Below are positions 8,327-15,432 of a stretch of DNA of 23,927 nt, in pieces. This DNA comes from M3 sp964637445 (lineage in GTDB: Bacteria; Bacteroidota; Bacteroidia; Bacteroidales; Muribaculaceae): the NCBI GenBank assembly GCA_964637445.1, contig CAZWWS010000039.1, forward strand, positions 1-23,927, written 5' to 3'. The notes under the pieces are model-generated. The model saw nothing but the letters and a program-made list of their open reading frames with translations. It did not search any database and was not told the origin of the DNA. The position numbers and the translations under genes are program-made. Positions within the stretch are counted from its first letter, which is position 1. Each line of letters starts with the position of its first letter.

Positions 8327-8860
8327 TTATTGAGAAATTTTTTCTACTAAGGATGGATGAATGAATGCTGTAGCCACTGCGACTACTCCGGGAATGCACA
8401 CTACGACTCTGCGGTCGCCTCGTATGCGCAGGAAATGCCCCTCTGCACCTTCAAATACTCCGCCGGTCACTCTCACTCGGTCGCCTTTGGTAAATGAACT
8501 GAGATCCGGTTCGAGATACAACACTTGCTCGTCGAGCGTTCCGGCCACAGCAATAAAATCTTGCATTTGCTTGGTGGGCACAACCAATGGTTTATGCGTT
8601 TCATGATTCATTATATAGCGAATCGGGAGTGCTGAAGTTTCTTTATATTCTTTCATTTGCTCGGCGGTAGCAAATATAAAGATCAGATTGTTGATTGCCG
8701 GTCGCAGCACTTTGATTTTGCGCTCGCCTCTCATCTCCACCACATACTTCATCGGCAAGAAACATTCGATGTGTTTGGCATCAAGATCGCGCTTTACAAT
8801 CATTCCTCGATTGTAGGTCACTCTTATTGCATACCAATATTTGTCAGGAGTTGTTGCCAT
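8327..8860 (-). CDS. upxY: UpxY-family transcription antiterminator (NusG paralogue)
   Basis: A 177-residue NusG-like protein. Residues 8-105 form the NGN domain (WYAIRVTYNRG at 9-19, PMKYVVEMRGER at about 36-47), which in this family binds RNA polymerase; residues 124-150 form a KOW domain (KGDRVRVTGGVFEGAEGHF). In Bacteroides fragilis the UpxY proteins are encoded by the first gene of each capsule operon and prevent premature termination of that operon, acting through the leader. The position here is the same: first gene, 3 nt before ugd, behind a 150-nt structured leader. In B. fragilis upxY is normally followed by upxZ, an inhibitor of other loci's UpxY; here ugd follows directly and no upxZ is present. 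Housekeeping NusG is an unlikely alternative, since it is normally found beside secE and ribosomal protein genes. The symbol denotes the family, not a specific locus. Confidence 0.9.
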   Translation of the reverse strand: MATTPDKYWYAIRVTYNRGMIVKRDLDAKHIECFLPMKYVVEMRGERKIKVLRPAINNLIFIFATAEQMKEYKETSALPIRYIMNHETHKPLVVPTKQMQDFIAVAGTLDEQVLYLEPDLSSFTKGDRVRVTGGVFEGAEGHFLRIRGDRRVVVCIPGVVAVATAFIHPSLVEKISQ

Positions 8861-8865
8861 TCAGT

Positions 8866-9000
8866 GCTTTAATCGAAAGCAATATTTGGGGACACCAAAA
8901 TGGGTAATCCACTGGTGATGAGTGATTTGCGAGTTTGGTTCCCGTCCGGGATTTTCCGTTGTATTTCGCATTTTTTGCTCGTAGTGACGTGCTCTACGAG
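8866..9000 (-). promoter_or_regulatory. Structured 5' leader of the polysaccharide operon
   Basis: Four stem-loops can be drawn in the untranslated RNA in front of upxY, in order of transcription: a 7-bp stem CTCGTAG/CTACGAG (9000-8994 with 8984-8978, 9-nt loop), a short GC-rich stem TCCC/GGGA (8951-8940, 4-nt loop), a 5-bp stem CACCA/TGGTG (8917-8893) with a small inner hairpin, and a 5-bp stem GCTTT/AAAGC (8880-8866, 5-nt loop) just before the start codon. None is followed by a run of U, so they are not simple terminators. Leaders of UpxY-controlled operons are needed for antitermination, and recruitment of UpxY is a reasonable role for these structures. The pairing is seen; the function is inferred. 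Confidence 0.45.
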
Positions 9001-9012
9001 ATTAGTTTGATG

Positions 9013-9020
9013 CAAATTTA
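9013..9020 (-). promoter_or_regulatory. Candidate -7 box for the polysaccharide operon
   Basis: On the minus strand this reads TAAATTTG, matching the Bacteroidota -7 consensus TAnnTTTG, and would start transcription around 9005-9010, some 145-150 nt before upxY. No good -33 TTTG is found at the expected distance, so the promoter is weak or needs an activator. A second match, TAATTTTG (9061-9054), lies upstream, also without a -33 box. Confidence 0.35.
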
Positions 9021-9033
9021 ATGAATAAATTTG
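9013..9033. repeat. Perfect inverted repeat between divergent genes
   Basis: CAAATTTA-ATGAA-TAAATTTG: two 8-bp arms with a 5-bp spacer. Each arm reads as TAAATTTG outward, so each fits the -7 consensus for one of the two divergent genes. It may be a pair of back-to-back promoters, a regulator-binding dyad, or both. Confidence 0.6.
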
Positions 9034-9069
9034 GTATTTTGATGTATTTTGGGCAAAATTAGGCAAAAT
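9034..9069. repeat. Two pairs of 10-bp-spaced direct repeats
   Basis: GTATTTTG occurs at 9034-9041 and 9044-9051, then GGCAAAAT at 9052-9059 and 9062-9069. Each pair has a 10-bp period, about one helical turn, and ATTTTG/CAAAAT (9046-9051, 9054-9059) also form a small dyad. This could be a protein-binding site beside the divergent promoters; in AT-rich DNA chance is also possible. Confidence 0.35.
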
Positions 9070-9144
9070 GAGCGGAAATACGATATAGATATAATTAATA
9101 CGCTTTTTTTTCGTTACTCTTATTAGGTCCAATTTTATTGATAG

Positions 9145-11562
9145 ATGAATTTGAAACGATATTATATATTATGCTTATTGTCGATATGTTCGATATCGAC
9201 TGTTTTTGCCGATGTAAAATTGCATGGTAAAGTTATTGATACAGATAATGAGCCTTTGGAGTTTGCTACGGTTCGTATAGCCGGTACTGCTGTCGGCACT
9301 AATACCGGTCTCGATGGAGGTTACTCGCTATCTGTTGCGGAGCAAGATACAATCGAAGTCGTGTTTACGTGTATTGGCTATCGCGAAGAAAAACGTAAAC
9401 TGTTTAATGCCAAAGGAGATGTTACATTAAATATGCGCATGCAACGCACGTCAAAAGAGCTTCAAGAGGTGGAAGTGGCTGAATATCGCAAACAAACCGG
9501 TTCAATTCAGAAAATTGATGCTGATGCTTATATGTTAGCTCCCGACGTGTCGGGGGGGAGTGTAGAGTCGCTTTTGACCACAATGGCCGGCGTAAATTCA
9601 AGCAATGAAATGTCATCGCAGTATTCGGTTCGTGGCGGTACGTATGATGAAAACTCTGTCTATATCAATGGTATTGAGGTCTACCGACCTCAACTTATCA
9701 GTTCGGGGCAGCAAGAGGGACTTAGTATTATTAATCCCGATATGGTTGACGCTGTGGGTTTTTCGACCGGGGGGTTTACGGCCGAATACGGCGATAAGAT
9801 GTCGAGTGTGTTGGATATTACTTATCGCGAGCCTGAGGCATTCGAAGGCTCTGTGTCGGCAAGTCTGATGGGTGGTAGTATTGCAATAGGGCAAGGCTCG
9901 AAAAAGTTCTCGCAGTTGCACGGCGTAAGATATAAGAGTAATGCATCGTTGTTGAGCTCGATGGAGGAGAAAGGGGAGTACGATCCTAAGTATTTTGACT
10001 ATCAAACACATTTGATATATCGATTGTCTCCAAAATGGAAGTTGTCTTTTCTGGGGAATATTTCAATAAATAATTATAAGTTTATTCCTGAAAGTCGTAC
10101 CACTAATTTTGGTACATCAACTGACGCAAAGCAGTTTAAGGTCTATTTTGATGGCATGGAAAAAGATAAGTTTGAAACTTATTTTGGCGCTTTGTCATTA
10201 AATTATCGACATTCTAAAACCACGGATTTTACATTCCTCGCCTCCGGTTATTTGACAAACGAACTCGTGTCGTATGATATTTCAGGCGAATATTGGCTTG
10301 ACCAAGCAGGTACTACCGGCGGCGAATCGGGAGAGTCAATTGGCGGAGAGTTGGGCGTGGGACGTTATCATGAACATGCGCGCAACAGACTTAAAGCATC
10401 GGTATTCGCTCTTGCGTTAAAGGGTAATACGGCAATCCAACGCCATAATATAACCTATGGAGTGAACTTTAATCATGAAAACATATATGATCGCACCAGA
10501 GAGTGGGAAATGCGTGATTCAGCCGGATATACTTTGCCATCAAACGGACAGCAGGTTCAAATGATTTATACGTTGACTTCTCGACAGGATATTTCTACAA
10601 ATCGTTTTGCTGCATTCGTTCAAGATACTTATAAAGTGAATACATCAAAGGGGTTGCTATCACTTAATGCCGGTGTGCGTTTGTCATACTGGGATTTCAA
10701 CAAAGAACTATTGGTAAGCCCTCGTGTAAATGTGGGATTTGTCCCTGAATCAAACTCTCATTGGGCGTTCCGTTTTGCTACAGGATTGTATTATCAATCA
10801 CCATTTTATAAGGAATACCGAATGCCGGTAGATGGCACAAACAATAATCAGACTATTGTGCTGAATGAGAATATTAAATCTCAACGAAGCTTTCATTTAA
10901 TATTGGGGTCGGACTATACATTTCGCGCGATGGACCGTCCGTTTAAGTTGACGGCAGAGGCTTATTATAAAGCGTTATGCAATCTTATCCCATACGAAAT
11001 TGATAATCTGAAAATTGTATATTCCGGAATAAATCAATCAAAAGGATTTACTGCAGGACTTGACCTTAAATTGTTCGGACAGTTTGTGCCGGGAACTGAC
11101 TCTTGGATAAGTTTTTCATTGATGAAAACACAGGAAACTCTTAATGGAGTGAATGTGCCTCGTCCTACAGACCAACGATATAGTTTTGCTTTATATTTTA
11201 CTGATTATTTCCCTAAGTTTCCGAAACTTAAGTTCTCATTACGCGGAATATTTTCGGACGGATTGCCCACGACTGCACCACACACTACCCGCGACCAAGG
11301 TTATTTCCGAGCGCCGGCTTATAAGCGTGTTGATGTCGGTTTATCCTATGGGTTGCTTACCCCTCTTAAAGATGGCGAAAGTCGTGATGGATTTTGGCGA
11401 CATTTCAAAAGTATATGGTTAGGAGTCGATGTATTTAATTTGTTGGATATATCCAATGTGAGCAGTTATTATTGGGTGACAGACGTGAATGATATTCAAT
11501 ACGCCGTTCCTAATTATTTAACGCGCCGACAACTCAATGTCCGTCTTACAATTGATTTTTAG
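9145..11562 (+). CDS. TonB-dependent outer-membrane receptor, stand-alone type
   Basis: An outer-membrane transporter of 805 residues, energised by TonB-ExbBD, importing an unidentified ligand. Order of parts: signal peptide 1-22 (cleavage after VFA), carboxypeptidase-regulatory-like beta domain at about 25-100 (LHGKVIDTDNEPLEFATVRI), plug domain at about 115-228 (SVRGGTYDENSVYINGIEVYRP at 161-182, split by the family's glycine-rich loop), then a beta barrel with many alternating aromatic strands, ending in the C-terminal phenylalanine typical of barrel proteins (LTIDF). It is shorter than SusC proteins (about 1000 residues) and has no SusD partner, so it is not a glycan-utilisation SusCD pair. 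Its ligand might be a metal chelate, vitamin or peptide, but nothing here decides. It is divergent from the polysaccharide operon; valS follows 69 nt later with no terminator between them. Confidence 0.92.
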   Translation: MNLKRYYILCLLSICSISTVFADVKLHGKVIDTDNEPLEFATVRIAGTAVGTNTGLDGGYSLSVAEQDTIEVVFTCIGYREEKRKLFNAKGDVTLNMRMQRTSKELQEVEVAEYRKQTGSIQKIDADAYMLAPDVSGGSVESLLTTMAGVNSSNEMSSQYSVRGGTYDENSVYINGIEVYRPQLISSGQQEGLSIINPDMVDAVGFSTGGFTAEYGDKMSSVLDITYREPEAFEGSVSASLMGGSIAIGQGSKKFSQLHGVRYKSNASLLSSMEEKGEYDPKYFDYQTHLIYRLSPKWKLSFLGNISINNYKFIPESRTTNFGTSTDAKQFKVYFDGMEKDKFETYFGALSLNYRHSKTTDFTFLASGYLTNELVSYDISGEYWLDQAGTTGGESGESIGGELGVGRYHEHARNRLKASVFALALKGNTAIQRHNITYGVNFNHENIYDRTREWEMRDSAGYTLPSNGQQVQMIYTLTSRQDISTNRFAAFVQDTYKVNTSKGLLSLNAGVRLSYWDFNKELLVSPRVNVGFVPESNSHWAFRFATGLYYQSPFYKEYRMPVDGTNNNQTIVLNENIKSQRSFHLILGSDYTFRAMDRPFKLTAEAYYKALCNLIPYEIDNLKIVYSGINQSKGFTAGLDLKLFGQFVPGTDSWISFSLMKTQETLNGVNVPRPTDQRYSFALYFTDYFPKFPKLKFSLRGIFSDGLPTTAPHTTRDQGYFRAPAYKRVDVGLSYGLLTPLKDGESRDGFWRHFKSIWLGVDVFNLLDISNVSSYYWVTDVNDIQYAVPNYLTRRQLNVRLTIDF

Positions 11563-11587
11563 TATTAAATAAGTCGTTTATATGGAC

Positions 11588-11604
11588 TATTTTTGCTAAT
11601 TTTG
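11588..11604 (+). promoter_or_regulatory. Candidate valS promoter -7 boxes
   Basis: Two overlapping-range matches to TAnnTTTG occur in tandem: TATTTTTG at 11588-11595 and TAATTTTG at 11597-11604. The second would start transcription about 20 nt before the valS ATG at 11632. No clear -33 TTTG is present; GTTTA at 11576-11580 is the nearest candidate. Confidence 0.5.
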
Positions 11605-11631
11605 TCGGAAATTTTAATAAAACCAATCAAG

Positions 11632-14334
11632 ATGAACGAGTTAGCTACTAAATACAATCCGGCTGAGGTTGAAGATAAATGGTATAGCTATTGGATGGAG
11701 CATGATTTGTTTAAGTCTGTTCCCGATGAGCGAGAGCCTTATACTATAGTGATTCCTCCGCCAAACGTAACAGGTGTGCTCCACATGGGACACATGCTCA
11801 ATAATACAATTCAAGACATTCTTATCCGTCGCGCTCGCATGGAGGGTAAAAATGCGCTGTGGGTACCTGGTACTGACCACGCCTCAATTGCCACAGAAAC
11901 TAAAGTTGTAGCCAAGTTGGCAAAAGAAGGTATTAAAAAAACGGATTTGACTCGCAATGAGTTTTTGAAACATGCTTGGGATTGGACTCATACCCATGGG
12001 GGTATTATTTTGGAACAGCTCAAGAAACTTGGTGCGTCGTGCGATTGGAGTCGTACTGCATTCACGATGGACGAAAAACGCTCTGAGAGTGTCATCAAAG
12101 TATTCGTAGACCTTTATAATAAAGGCCTTATTTACCGCGGCCTTCGCATGGTGCATTGGGATCCCAAAAACCAAACCGCACTAAGTGATGATGAAGTGTA
12201 CTATCAGGAGGAGCAGTCGAAACTATATTACTTGAAGTATTATGTGGCTGAAGATGATGGTACAGGCGAAACAGGAAATGAAGAAGAAGTTGTACATCGT
12301 GGTGCCGATGGTCGTCGTTATGCTGTAGTCGCTACGACTCGTCCCGAAACTATAATGGGTGATACTGCTATGTGTATCAATCCCAAAGATCCCAAAAATC
12401 AATGGTTGAAGGGCAAAAAGGTGATTGTTCCTCTTGTAAATCGTGTGATTCCGGTAATTGAAGACCGATATGTGGAAGTTGAGTTTGGTACAGGATGCTT
12501 GAAAGTGACACCTGCGCACGACCCCAATGACTATATGCTTGGCAAAAAGCATAACCTTGAGACGATTGACATATTCAATGGTGATGGCACAGTAAACGAA
12601 TCATCCGGCTTATATGTTGGTATGGATCGTTTTGATGTGCGTGAACAAATTTCAAAAGACTTGGCTGACGCCGGTCTGATGGAAAAGGTGGAGGACTACA
12701 CTAATAAGGTCGGTTGCTCAGAACGTACTCATGTCCCCATTGAGCCGCGCTTGTCGTTGCAATGGTTTATTGATATGAAGCATTTCGCTGAAATCGCTCT
12801 CCCGCCTGTGATGAACGATGAAATAAAGTTCTTCCCGGCCAAATATAAGTCGACTTATCGCAATTGGCTTGAAAACATCCAAGATTGGTGTATAAGTCGT
12901 CAGTTGTGGTGGGGACATCGTATTCCCGCCTATTACATCGGAGAAGCAAAAGAGGGTGAAGATGCTCAATTTGTTGTAGCTGAAACTGCTGAAGCCGCTC
13001 TTGAATTAGCAAAGGCTAAAACCGGTAACGATAACTTGACCATTGAAGATCTTCGTCAAGATGAGGGCGCACTTGATACTTGGTTCTCATCATGGCTATG
13101 GCCAATATCATTATTCGATGGTATAACCAATCCCGGCAACGATGAGATCAATTACTATTATCCAACCGGTAATCTTGTTACCGGACCGGATATTATCTTC
13201 TTCTGGGTTGCGCGCATGATTATGGCCGGATATGAATATGTAGGAAAGATGCCTTTCAAGAATGTTTATTTTACAGGTATCGTTCGCGATAAGATTGGTC
13301 GTAAAATGAGCAAGTCTTTAGGTAACTCTCCTGATCCTATAGAATTGATGGAGCGCTTTGGGGCCGATGGAGTGCGTATGGGTATGCTTTTGTCTGCTCC
13401 GGCCGGCAACGACATCCTTTATGATGATAAACTATGTGAGCAAGGGCGTAACTTCTGTAATAAGATATGGAATGCATTCCGTCTTGTCAAAGGATGGGAA
13501 ACTGCCGACATTCCCCAACCTGAATATGCCTCACTTGCGACTAAGTGGTTCCAAGCAAAGCTTGATGAAACTCTTGCTGAAGTTGCGGATTTGTTCTCTA
13601 AATTCCGTCTTTCAGAAGCATTGATGGAAGTCTACAAACTCTTCTGGGATGAGTTCTCTTCATGGTATCTTGAAATGGTGAAACCTGCGTATGGTTCACC
13701 TATTGATAGTGCGACGTACCAAGCTACATTAGGCTATTTTGATGCATTATTACGTTTGCTCCATCCTTTTATGCCGTTTATAACCGAAGAGTTGTGGCAG
13801 TCGCTTGATGACCGCAAGGATGGCGAATCGATAATGTATGCGCAAATCCCCGGAGCTTCAGATGCGATAGATATAACAACCCTTGAAGCAATGGAACGCG
13901 CTAAAGAAATAATAATTGGAGTACGTGGTGTGCGCGCATCAAAAAATATTCCCAATAAAGAAACATTGACTCTGAATGTTATTGGGGATCATGATGCGAC
14001 AGAGGATTCGGTTATTATCAAAATTGCGAATTTGAATGCCATTAACGCTAATGCCGAGAAGGATGCTGCAGCTGCTTCATTTATGGTAGGTACTACTGAA
14101 TTCAATGTACCTTTGACCAATAGTATTAACGTGGAGCAAGAGTTGGAGAAGCTAAACAAAGATCTCGTTTACTATCAAGGCTTTCTTGCTACGGTGCAAA
14201 AGAAGCTATCGAATGAGCGATTTGTTAATAATGCTCCGGCGGCCGTAGTTGAGATTGAACGTAAAAAACAATCGGACGCAGAGACAAAGATTCGCGCACT
14301 TCAAGAAAGTATTGCGGCTCTTACTAAGGCTTAA
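11632..14334 (+). CDS. valS: Valyl-tRNA synthetase
   Basis: Class I aminoacyl-tRNA synthetase that charges tRNA-Val and edits mischarged threonine. The product is 900 residues from the ATG at 11632; a frame extension upstream needs a TTG and would run through the likely promoter boxes, so it was not used. Landmarks: PPPNVTGVLHMGHML at 42-56 with the HIGH-type motif HMGH at 51-54; the CP1 editing domain around 210-400 (ATTRPETIMGDTA, PAHDPNDY); DWCISRQLWWGHRIP near 420-434; KMSKS at 558-562; an anticodon-binding domain after about 640; and a C-terminal coiled-coil tRNA-binding arm (last 65 residues, rich in Lys, Glu and Leu). It is the standard full-length bacterial form. A terminator follows. 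Confidence 0.98.
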   Translation: MNELATKYNPAEVEDKWYSYWMEHDLFKSVPDEREPYTIVIPPPNVTGVLHMGHMLNNTIQDILIRRARMEGKNALWVPGTDHASIATETKVVAKLAKEGIKKTDLTRNEFLKHAWDWTHTHGGIILEQLKKLGASCDWSRTAFTMDEKRSESVIKVFVDLYNKGLIYRGLRMVHWDPKNQTALSDDEVYYQEEQSKLYYLKYYVAEDDGTGETGNEEEVVHRGADGRRYAVVATTRPETIMGDTAMCINPKDPKNQWLKGKKVIVPLVNRVIPVIEDRYVEVEFGTGCLKVTPAHDPNDYMLGKKHNLETIDIFNGDGTVNESSGLYVGMDRFDVREQISKDLADAGLMEKVEDYTNKVGCSERTHVPIEPRLSLQWFIDMKHFAEIALPPVMNDEIKFFPAKYKSTYRNWLENIQDWCISRQLWWGHRIPAYYIGEAKEGEDAQFVVAETAEAALELAKAKTGNDNLTIEDLRQDEGALDTWFSSWLWPISLFDGITNPGNDEINYYYPTGNLVTGPDIIFFWVARMIMAGYEYVGKMPFKNVYFTGIVRDKIGRKMSKSLGNSPDPIELMERFGADGVRMGMLLSAPAGNDILYDDKLCEQGRNFCNKIWNAFRLVKGWETADIPQPEYASLATKWFQAKLDETLAEVADLFSKFRLSEALMEVYKLFWDEFSSWYLEMVKPAYGSPIDSATYQATLGYFDALLRLLHPFMPFITEELWQSLDDRKDGESIMYAQIPGASDAIDITTLEAMERAKEIIIGVRGVRASKNIPNKETLTLNVIGDHDATEDSVIIKIANLNAINANAEKDAAAASFMVGTTEFNVPLTNSINVEQELEKLNKDLVYYQGFLATVQKKLSNERFVNNAPAAVVEIERKKQSDAETKIRALQESIAALTKA

Positions 14335-14353
14335 TAGCTCTAAATAACTAAAT

Positions 14354-14398
14354 ATATAGGGAACTTTATCTATGTTATATTGTTCCCTATATTTTTTT
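14354..14398 (+). terminator. Rho-independent terminator after valS
   Basis: An 11-bp stem ATATAGGGAAC (14354-14364) pairs with GTTCCCTATAT (14382-14392) around a 17-nt loop, followed by a run of T to 14398. It lies 20 nt after the valS stop. Confidence 0.8.
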
Positions 14399-14435
14399 CT
14401 CACAATCAAATAAGTGTTATTTTAAGTTTTTTTGC

Positions 14436-14443
14436 TATTTTTG
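14436..14443 (+). promoter_or_regulatory. Candidate -7 box for the ftsY cluster
   Basis: TATTTTTG followed by C fits the Bacteroidota -7 consensus TAnnTTTGC. Transcription would start near 14450, about 17 nt before ftsY. The preceding terminator supports a new promoter here; a -33 box is not clear. Confidence 0.55.
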
Positions 14444-14466
14444 CAGTAAATATAACTGATTGATAA

Positions 14467-15429
14467 ATGGGATTCTTTAATAAGTTTTTTTCAAAGGAGA
14501 AAAAGGAAACATTAGATAAAGGTTTGGAACGTACAAAGCAAGGCGTGTTTTCCAAACTTGCTCGTGCTATTGCCGGTAAGTCTAAAATTGATGATGAAAT
14601 TCTTGATAATTTAGAAGAGGTGTTTATAACATCTGATGTCGGTGTTGAAACGACTCTTCGTATAATAGAGCGCATAGAGAAACGTGTTGCCCGTGATAAG
14701 TATGTAAATTCGTCTGAGCTAAACCAATTGTTATGTGAAGAAATATCGGAGCTTTTGGCTGAGAATAACAATGAGTCCTCTTTAGATGACTTTACTGTCC
14801 CGACCTCACATAAACCTCATGTGATAATGGTAGTTGGTGTGAATGGTGTTGGCAAGACTACCACTATAGGTAAATTGGCTTATCAATTTAAAAAAGCCGG
14901 AAATAAGGTTATGCTGGGGGCTGCTGATACTTTTAGAGCGGCAGCAGTAGAGCAACTTGATATATGGGGCGAGCGAGCTGATGTGCCTGTCATAAAGCAA
15001 AAACTGGGCTCTGATCCGGCTGCTGTTGCATACGACACATTATCATCGGCAGTGGCAAATGATATTGATGTCGTAATTATCGATACAGCTGGTCGCTTGC
15101 ACAACAAGAAGGGTTTGATGGACGAACTTACCAAAATAAAAAATGTAATGCAAAAGGTCGTTCCGGATGCTCCTCATGAGGTTCTTTTGGTTCTGGATGG
15201 TTCTACCGGACAGAATGCATTTGAGCAGGCAAAACAATTTGTTGCTGCAACCAAGGTCAATGAATTGGCTATAACGAAGCTTGATGGTACAGCGAAAGGT
15301 GGGGTAGTCATTGGTATAAGTGACCAATTCAAAATTCCTGTAAAATATATCGGACTTGGTGAAGGAATAGAAGATCTGCAAGTCTTCCATAAAAATGAAT
15401 TTGTGCAATCTCTTTTTGGAGATAAATAA
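14467..15429 (+). CDS. ftsY: Signal recognition particle receptor FtsY
   Basis: SRP-family GTPase that receives ribosome-nascent-chain/SRP complexes at the inner membrane and passes them to SecYEG. The 320 residues hold a short amphipathic, lysine- and phenylalanine-rich N-terminus (GFFNKFFSKEKK) that can serve as a membrane anchor, an N domain (about 20-100) and the G domain. GTPase motifs: GVNGVGKTTT at 124-133 (G1), DTFRAAA at 154-160 (G2), DTAGR at 206-210 (G3), TKLD at 270-273 (G4) and GLGEG at 296-300 (G5). It lacks the long acidic A domain of the E. coli protein, as is usual outside the enteric bacteria. rimO follows after 3 nt, in a probable operon. Confidence 0.97.
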   Translation: MGFFNKFFSKEKKETLDKGLERTKQGVFSKLARAIAGKSKIDDEILDNLEEVFITSDVGVETTLRIIERIEKRVARDKYVNSSELNQLLCEEISELLAENNNESSLDDFTVPTSHKPHVIMVVGVNGVGKTTTIGKLAYQFKKAGNKVMLGAADTFRAAAVEQLDIWGERADVPVIKQKLGSDPAAVAYDTLSSAVANDIDVVIIDTAGRLHNKKGLMDELTKIKNVMQKVVPDAPHEVLLVLDGSTGQNAFEQAKQFVAATKVNELAITKLDGTAKGGVVIGISDQFKIPVKYIGLGEGIEDLQVFHKNEFVQSLFGDK

Positions 15430-15432
15430 TAT

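Larger units (their letters stand above)
9006..9033 (+). promoter_or_regulatory. Candidate promoter of the TonB-dependent receptor gene
   Basis: TTTG at 9006-9009 and TAAATTTG at 9026-9033 match the Bacteroidota -33 and -7 boxes, but the 16-nt spacing is shorter than the usual 19-20 or so. Transcription would start near 9040, leaving a leader of about 105 nt before the ATG at 9145. The -7 box is one arm of the inverted repeat at 9013-9033. Confidence 0.35.

Noticed and set aside
8920..8975. A possible tRNA remnant, because TTGGTTCCCGTCCGGG resembles a T-arm
   Set aside because: No acceptor stem, anticodon arm or CCA end could be folded around it.
8978..9000. The 7-bp stem as an intrinsic terminator of upxY
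   Set aside because: It lies upstream of upxY, and neither strand has a U run right after the stem, so it cannot end transcription in the simple way.
8869..9132. An 87-codon open frame on the minus strand ahead of upxY
   Set aside because: It covers the structured leader and the inverted repeat, has no recognisable domain or signal peptide, and its codons follow the AT-rich intergenic composition. The leader explanation fits better.
11593..11631. An extended valS start at a TTG
   Set aside because: It would translate through the two candidate -7 boxes; the ATG at 11632 gives the normal valyl-tRNA synthetase N-terminus.
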